A stretch of 64,000 nt of DNA from Rhabdornis inornatus (lineage: Eukaryota; Chordata; Aves; Passeriformes; Rhabdornithidae): positions 186,001-250,000 of the forward strand of contig VWZS01000204.1 of the NCBI GenBank assembly GCA_013397075.1, given 5' to 3'. The notes below the pieces were generated by a model. That model was given only the letters and a program-made list of their open reading frames with translations, was not told where the DNA came from and searched no databases. Within the stretch, counting starts at the first letter, position 1. Every line of letters starts with the position of its first letter. This document shows positions 57,161 through 64,000 of the stretch, piece by piece. Both the position numbers and the translations under genes were made by a program.

Positions 57161-59019
57161 GCTTGCTGTCTATATTTTGACTATGGAGATCAATGGATCA
57201 GTGGTTTGATTAATTTGCCTAAATGTTAGTTCTTTTGGAACAATTTCAGAAATCTGAGACATGGTGCCTGGAACTTAAAACACAAGGGAAACCCATGTCC
57301 TTTTGGAATGGCTGGATGCCAGACAGGACACCCTCTCAGCACACAGGCAGTGCTGGATATTTATGTGTGAATCTTGTCTGGAGTCAATATAGTCAGTAAA
57401 ATCTAAGGAGTAACTTGGGTTATCCTACAGTAGGACTTGTGGATGACTGAATAAATCACTTTATGTGCCTGCATTGGCTGCTGGCGTACCTTTGACTGTA
57501 CTGCCTGTAACTGAAGCTTTAATATCTAGTGCATATATAGATGTCTAAATTTCTGCTTTCTGACCTTGGGTTGTCCTCAGTGTTTCAAAGGACCAGTGGC
57601 AGATATGAAAGCATTTAGCTTACGCAGCAGCTAATGCCTTCAACTCCTCAGCTTCACGACTTGCATGACTGATCTGGCCTTTTTAAGTGGCCTGCCCTTC
57701 CAAAGAGATATGATCCTATGGGAATTCTTTGAACACTTACTTCTCAGATGAACAGATACCAGTTCTGAGTAGTGACCCAAACTGACATATCCTCCTGCTC
57801 TGCTTCTGCTGCACAAACCAGTCTCTTTGCTGTGACTTCCTGCAACAATTTTCATCCAGGGAACAGGTGCATCTTTTGTTTCAAAGGATTGTGTGAGAAG
57901 AATTCAAGCTGCTGCTAACATCTTAGGGTGTTATTACTCACATAACACCTTAAGAGAGCTCTGCATTGAGTTTTAATACATGATTTATAATCTTCACTTT
58001 CATTTTTTCAGTTTTGTTAAGATTCCTTTGCAATCTAAGTGCTTTGCAGTTCACCTGGCCTGTCACAGTTGTTCCTCCTTCAGAAGAGCTGATCTGTTAC
58101 TTCTGACAATGTGGCCAAGGTGTCCTTATGCCAGAGCTTGTTTGACACCAGCAATGAAGCAAAGGGAGCCTGAAATGTCACTGACAGCCATTTTGGCTGC
58201 TTCAGTGCATTTGCTGTTGTTCCACTGAGTGTGATCTAATGGAAAGCAAAATATTCTTATTATAGCAGGCCATAATTCACTGGCTGAACTCTCAAGTGTA
58301 CAGTGTATGCAGTGACCAGCATTACAGCTTTAGAGCAGCAGCTGGGCCAGGAATCTGTTGGCTGCACCATTCTCCCAGCAACATAGGAAATAACTGTTTT
58401 TCCCATCTGCTAAATGTCAGTAATTTAAAAAATGTGTTCATACTGCACTGGGATGAAAGCAAAACACATTCTTGCATGAACTTGTCCTGAGCTATCAGCA
58501 TTTAGCAGATGGGCTTGGGAAGCTGAGAAGAAATGTATTCCCTGCCCTGCAATGGTAGTAAATATTAAGTTACGTATTCAGACTGGAACAGCTCTGACAG
58601 AGGAGACTGAAAAGTTTTCAGATAGGTTGATGGTGAGATCGTGTATCTGCAACATGCAAACCAAGTCTCTGGTGTGAGCCAAAACCATGAAAGATGTATG
58701 TCCACCCCAGTCAAGACTATGTCCTTTTCCCTATGAAAGCAGGGATGGTATTCTCTTGAGGTGACCAGAAATTCATTCTGAATCCGAGAAACATTTCCCT
58801 GATGCCAATATTGTCAAACCTCATGCACCATTGTGCACTTTGATTTTAGCAAATGGGAATTTTTTCAGCTCATCCTTGTTGAATTGCACTCTGCTTTTTT
58901 AGGATCATGGCACCAGCCTGTTGGGATTGTCCAGAAATAAAAATCTTTTTTTCCAGGATGCTTATTCACAATAGATGGACGTAAGAGAAGGGACGGTGGG
59001 TAGACCACTGCCAAAATAC

Positions 59020-59054
59020 ACATTTTTACATGTGTAAACATTTTTACATGTGTA
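59020..59054. repeat. Direct repeat of a 17-bp unit, period 18
   Basis: ACATTTTTACATGTGTA occurs at 59020-59036 and 59038-59054 without mismatch. It lies just beside the CpG-rich island. Confidence 0.9.
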
Positions 59055-59089
59055 TTTCAGCAGTGATAACTCTTGACTTGAATGTTCTT

Positions 59090-59500
59090 CCCCTCTTTCT
59101 CCCGCTTTCCCGGGGCCGCCAGCACTGCTGGCTGAAATAAGCACTTGTTGGCTTTCCCCCTGCCTTTCCCCGGCACTGTCCCCACCAGCACAGCCGTGTC
59201 CCCCACCGGCACAGCCCTGTCCCCAGGGGCACAGCCGTGTCCCCACGGGCACAGCCCTGTCCCCACCGGCACAGCCGTGTCCCCATGGGCACAGCCGTGT
59301 CCCCGCGGGCTGGCACGGACGCGGCAGTCCCGGCTCTGACCCGGACCGGTCCCGGCTGTCCTTGCTCGCCGCCCGCGGGGAGCCCGGCTCCATCCCCGGC
59401 CTCTGGTGCCCTCCAGCGTCTCCTTCCTGGAACAATTCCGTAGAGCAAAACCCTTTAGAGACGCCGTGTAGAGCGACGATCCTTCGGGATGCGTGAGCAT
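59090..59500. promoter_or_regulatory. Isolated CpG-rich island, possible unannotated promoter
   Basis: About 400 bp of high GC with frequent CpG in an AT-rich region 21 kb upstream of GCLC. Part of it is the minisatellite below. The stretch 59310-59480 is CpG-dense but not repetitive. It could be a promoter for a non-coding RNA or a distal alternative promoter, or only a GC-rich minisatellite locus. Open frames of 130-157 residues here simply read through the repeat. Confidence 0.4.
59177..59312. repeat. 20-bp GC-rich minisatellite, about 6.5 copies
   Basis: The consensus unit is about TGTCCCCACCGGCACAGCCG. Copies begin at 59177, 59197, 59218, 59238, 59258, 59278 and 59298. One unit is 21 bp. 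Units differ mainly in the three bases after CCCC and in the last base. Confidence 0.95.
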
Positions 59501-59991
59501 CAGGTGCCGAACTGAAGATCGGAACTAAATTAACTGGGCAAGCCTTGTGCCCTTGACTAAAGGCAAGAGATAGAAGCGCCCAGCTGACATTAAGCCAGGC
59601 TGGGAAAGACAGGCTTTGCTACGTTCAGTAAAGCAACGTGGCGTTCCTGTTTATCTGAGTAACAATTTGGAGAGCAGCCTTTTCAAAGACATTCCCTGCA
59701 TATCCATTTGCACCGTAGTTAAAAGGTGGCATTACCCAACACAGAATGAGAAGTCGTGATTTTTTTCTGTGGCTGCTTTCACTGAAAAGAACACGAGTTG
59801 CAGACTCAAAGACCTTTAATCTGAATTTATTTTCTTCCTTTAGAGAATTAACTTCAACAATTTTACCGTTTGGGTCAGGATAATCCCATACACCAATGAC
59901 ACAAAACAAAAGCAGTCTGTTCAATTTGGCTGTTTCTAATGAAATTCAGCAGAATTCTGACCCGACTCATCTTAGCTATTCTCACATCACT
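59501..59991. other. Intergenic DNA, nothing recognised
   Basis: The 99-residue minus-strand frame at 59625-59924 has no recognisable domain. Confidence 0.55.
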
Positions 59992-60205
59992 ACAGAATCA
60001 GAGAGTCGCAGGATGGGTCAGGTTGGAAGGGACCACAGAGGGTCATCTGCTCCAGCCTCCTGCTGAAGCAGGGTCATCCTAGAGTACACGGCACATGATT
60101 CTTGAGTGAGGGATACTCTACAGCTTCTCTGGGCAACCTGATCCAGTGTGTGATCACCTCCACAGTAAAGTTCTTCCTCATATTCAGGCGGAACTTCTTG
60201 TGCTA
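59992..60205 (-). mobile_element. CR1 LINE 3' end fragment
   Basis: The plus strand reads ACAGAATCAGAGAGTCGCAG, CAGGTTGGAAGGGACCACAG, then CTTCTCTGGGCAACCTGATC and GTAAAGTTCTTCCTCATATT. This is the antisense of a CR1 3' end. Confidence 0.9.
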
Positions 60206-63200
60206 CTTAGGAATTTTACTTATAAAATACATGGTGTCCTTCAAATGAAAAAAGAGTACAGTGCCATAAACTTGAGTAACATTTATCTTATAAGCATTCC
60301 ATGAAAACAAGCAGCATACCAATTTATAGGCCTCTGCATACTGGGTTTAAGTTGCTATAATGGACACCATAAATCTGTGCAAGACCTGGAACTAAATTGT
60401 GGGTAATTTACAGAAAAACAGCTTTTGCTAAGGAAATATTTCACTCATATTATTTAATATTTTTGAAGGAAAATGATGACATAATAAGCTCTGAAATATA
60501 ACTGCAATACAGAAAAATAAGTTTTCTCAAGCCCTTAAGTAACAAGGTAAATATAAGAAATAAAGGATCCGGATAGTTTCTGCTCTAATCCATGTTTACT
60601 TTAGCAATGCTGGCAAATAATGCATTTGTTAAGACTTGCTTAAAATACTTTTGCTTTTATATAATAGTCTAATTGTAACTTCTGTCTTTCTAGCAGTTTT
60701 TACAATACAGACTCAGGGCTTGACTCTTAAAAACCATCCTTGAATTTTAAAGCAAAATCATCCCTTTTGTTTCCTCAAAATCCTCATCACTGTTCAAAGG
60801 TGGCCAGGACTAGTGGACACATCAGCGTACACACAGGTCAGCCATTCACTCTGGACTGCAGTGTGGAGACTAGAGGGGCAAATAAGTCCTGTTCTTCAGG
60901 CTTGACTTAGTGGCCACAGCTGGACACCCAGTGCCATTTGAAATGCTCTGCAGCACCTGGGCATCTGCTCAAGGGACATTTAGACAACTGAGTCCTGACT
61001 CCCAGACTTGATGTGCAGGTAAGGACACCCACAGGCATACAGTGGCTTTCCAGGTGTCCTAAGGAGCCCAGCTACTGCTCCAGATGTGCATGGGTCCTGG
61101 TTCAGAGCCAGCAGGCTCACCTAGCTGCCTTGGCTCACCCAGCTGTGAGCAACCTGGTTAGAAGAGCAAAATTGCTGAACAGAAGAATTCGTTGGTTGAA
61201 AACCATGAGAGAGAAAGGTCTGCCAGCCTGGGATTGTGAGGCTGAGGACTAGGCCTGGAACTGCAAGCATCCTTGAAAAGTGCAGCCAGGGACCTAGAAA
61301 TCAGAGACATCCCAAGGTACCAGGAGTAAGTGCAAACCCAAAAGACTGTAATGACAATTTACTGTCTGAGAAAATGGAAAACAATATAGAGATATAAAAT
61401 TGCTGTAAAAAAAAATCAGAAAACAGAATCATCTATTGCCTGTTAGAGGTGAAAAATAGAAATTAACATCATCTATTAATTGCTCAAAGCAGAATCTCCT
61501 ACACACACTTAATGTCTCTCTGTTAGAAAACAAACTAAAGTTGTCTCCCTATGAGAACTTCCCAGCTGAATCCCACATGAACTGTCCATTCTCTTGGACT
61601 CAGTGGGAATGCTGCTGATTCCAGACTTTGTGTCATGGATCTGTTGTGAAGGGAAACTCTGTCTGGCGTCTTACTGCTTGGGTCTTTCTTCCCCTCTTTT
61701 GGGGATGGTTGGGTGTCCCCTCCAGGATCAGTTTGTTCATCCATTTTGGGTTGTTTTGGCTTCTTCTTAAGTCTGGCTGATTTGCTGAATGTAAATATTA
61801 TGCATATTAAGCATATTTGCTGTTATATTATTGTTGATCAGTTTGTTTCAGTGGCAAGCTCCAGTAATTGTACTAGTACAGACCTACTTGGTTGTTGCTG
61901 TCACCAGGTGTGCTACCATACTGCTTGATGCCAGTATTGATTGACACCATACTATTGACTGATATTGATTGCTGATAATAATTGTAATAGCTTGACATTC
62001 ATATTCATTCACATTATTAATCTTTGTATGAGCTGTAATAACTACTGGTATACTTGCTAGCAATGATCTCTGTGGTAATCTGTAATGAAGTAGAAAATTT
62101 TGGAGCATAAAGCATCTGTGTCCTTGTGTATTATGGAATCTTAGGAACCCACAGTCATGATCTCTGCACAGCCATAGGCCAGGCAACCCTTCAGGCTGTG
62201 ACTTACAGAATCACCCTGGAACCAAATCCTTGGTGTCACAACACAGGGAATAATTTTTGACATCTCAAACCCTCTCATCTGTGGCACAACTTAATTGCTC
62301 TTCAGAATCTGGACTAATTTTTTTCCTTGAGGTTTAGATGTTTTATTTTTGCTACCGTTAGCCATACAATCCAAATAAAAACATGTACAGTTGCTAGTCA
62401 GACATTTGATTTATCATCCCTTCTTGTTAGGCATTTTGATTACAACAAAAGACTGTGAAATTAATTGTAAAAAAGCAAGTTGTTGTCTTTGTTATAAAAT
62501 AGAAAAGATAAAAGTGGCTCCAGTGTCACACTGTGCAGCTTATTGTGAAGGTGGTTTGACAGCCTGGGTGTAACAAACATTCCAGTTGGCTGATATGAAA
62601 GCAAGGATCAGCCCAGGGATCAGAAAACAAAGCATATTTCAACTGCAACCAGGCATTTGTCAGAAAGACAGTCTCGCAGTTCCCAACTGATTTTACAAAA
62701 AGAATAATTTGTTTGTGCCATGTGTCAACAGTTTTATTTAAAGCACACAATGAAAAATACCAACATGCTGTTTTCCTCTTAATGACAACTTGCTGCACTA
62801 CAAATTTTAGTTTTTAAGTAGTAACATTCTCACATTACACTTAGATTTTTTTCTGTTGTAGTATGTTCCCTTGTGTTATCACAGTCCATCTTTAAAGTGT
62901 ACACATAGAAAACCCTTCTGTATAAGCAATCTAACACTTATAAGCCAGGAAAATACTTTATACAAGTAAGTTATATTTTTAACTTTTCTTGTCAATAAAG
63001 GAACTGATAAGACTGCAACCAGAGTAACATCTTCCTTTCACAGTGTATCTAAATGTGTGTGTTCCCATTCTCACCAACAGAAATTGCCTATTCCTCATAA
63101 GTTTATTAATTGCCTATATTGTTATTGAAAATTTTCATTGAGACAAGTGTGTCTTTTGCATGGCAAAGCTTATCTTATCTGATATCAAAGGTTATCTTAT

Positions 63201-63295
63201 TAACCAAATCTCTCACACCAGCTGTATAGAATTGCATGTATTTTCCTTTATTCTTTAGGGAACTTCTGGGAACAGAGCTCTGTGCAGGGTCACAC
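60206..63295. other. Intergenic DNA, no gene recognised
   Basis: About 3.1 kb. The stretch 60790-61350 is richer in GC but shows no known repeat or exon. The frame at 61013-61252 (79 residues) has no recognisable feature. Confidence 0.55.
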
Positions 63296-63429
63296 TTGCA
63301 AATGAGCACCAGCAACTCATTTCTTAACAAGGTTGTGGGTTTGATCCCCACACAGGCCATTCACTTAGAAGTTGGACTCTGTGATCCTTATGGATCCCTT
63401 CTAACTCAGAATATTCTGTGATTCTATGA
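63296..63429 (+). mobile_element. tRNA-Ile-derived SINE with CR1-like tail (TguSINE1-like)
   Basis: The stretch AACAAGGTTGTGGGTTTGAT, then CCCCACACAGGCCA, aligns base by base with the T-arm and acceptor end of tRNA-Ile, including the B box GGTTTGATCC. It is followed by GTTGGACTCTGTGATCCTTA and a tail ending ATTCTGTGATTCTATGAT, which is the CR1 3' terminus. This head and tail fit the songbird SINE family first named in zebra finch. The 5' (A-box) part is diverged, so the start is approximate. Confidence 0.75.
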
Positions 63430-64000
63430 TGTTTCACCTCTTTTATCCAGCAGACATTTCAGAATGCGTCCTTTGCTTTATTGTGGCCACCAGCAATGAG
63501 ATTTTTACAGATTCACAGTTGAGCTTTTATGTACTGTTCACATCTGTGCATCTTCTTTGGTGCTTTGATAGTAACTCAGTTATGGATAAGAATAGAGAAA
63601 CTAAAAGAGATGAGATCTTCTTCTTTCAAGGAGAAGTCAAAGTATAAATCTGTGCATTACAATGTTTTTGAATACTCATAAAAAGCAAGTATTTGACAAA
63701 AAAGATTAGAAGATTAATTGCAAAAAGGTCAAGAACCTATAGTAGGACTACTGGCTCCAATTGCATTCTCTGAGCAGGTGAATTCAGACTTTGAAAAAGA
63801 TCTCCCAACTTGGCTAAACAGTTAAAATGGACAGAAAATTCAGTTCAGCTGAGAACTGAAGTTACAGACAATTGAAAATTTATTTTCACTTTTCATCAGA
63901 AAGATGATGAAAATCTCAGTCATGGAACATAAGCAAAGCTGCTTATGGAAAGGTATGTGTTGAAGTAGGTGCTTCTTTCCAGCACATTTTTCTCAAACAT
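63430..64000. other. Intergenic DNA at the window edge
   Basis: AT-rich, nothing recognised. Confidence 0.55.

Larger units (their letters stand above)
54006..59089. other. Intergenic DNA, no gene recognised
   Basis: AT-rich. It holds an AAAT-type simple repeat at 57116-57160 and an 18-bp-period direct repeat at 59020-59054. No coding or RNA gene supported. Confidence 0.6.

Noticed and set aside
59177..59312. CRISPR-like array
   Set aside because: Units are contiguous with no unique spacers, and this is vertebrate DNA. It is a minisatellite.
59044..59500. 134-157-residue repetitive frames
   Set aside because: They only translate the GC-rich minisatellite. Repeat units of 20-21 bp shift frame, so no stable repeat protein exists.
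63296..63362. Functional tRNA-Ile gene
   Set aside because: The T-arm half matches, but the D-arm and anticodon part is not tRNA-like and a CR1 tail follows. It is a SINE.
38350..64000. KLHL31 or another neighbour gene upstream
   Set aside because: KLHL31 has long coding exons that would give long open frames. None is present, and short frames here show no family motifs.

Overview
This window is nuclear DNA from a bird, most likely a songbird (passerine). It holds one protein-coding gene that I can recognise, in its entirety. The lineage call rests on CR1 retrotransposon fragments, on endogenous-retrovirus LTRs of types I know from songbird genomes, and on a tRNA-Ile-derived SINE with a CR1-like tail that resembles TguSINE1 of zebra finch.

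The gene is GCLC, the catalytic subunit of glutamate-cysteine ligase, on the minus strand. I traced all 16 coding exons (start codon at 37905, stop codon at 4364-4366). Every junction is GT-AG and keeps frame, and together they encode 636 residues. The ORFs given for this window show only pieces of the gene, because the exons are short. The likely 3' UTR runs down to about 2838. Exon 1 lies in a CpG island (about 37420-38340) with no obvious TATA box. A perfect antioxidant response element (TGACTCAGC) sits about 130 bp upstream of the ATG, which fits NRF2 control of glutathione synthesis.

Layout: 1-2837 is downstream intergenic DNA with one ERV-derived repeat. 2838-4363 is the 3' UTR. 4364-37905 is GCLC: exons 2-16 lie within 4.4-23.7 kb, and intron 1 covers 14 kb. 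Intron 6 carries a broken CR1 and an ERV-derived repeat split by a solo LTR. Intron 1 carries two LTRs of different types and two CR1 tails. 38350-64000 is upstream intergenic DNA with no gene I can support. It holds a solo LTR (50.1-50.6 kb), a 149-bp sequence present twice (51.4 and 53.9 kb), a CpG-rich island with a 20-bp minisatellite (59.1-59.5 kb), a CR1 tail (60 kb) and the SINE (63.3 kb).

I found no operon-like, CRISPR-like or otherwise new multi-gene system. The most interesting signals are regulatory (four exact antioxidant response elements around one redox gene), unusual splice donors, nested inverted repeats in introns, and the retroelement layering.
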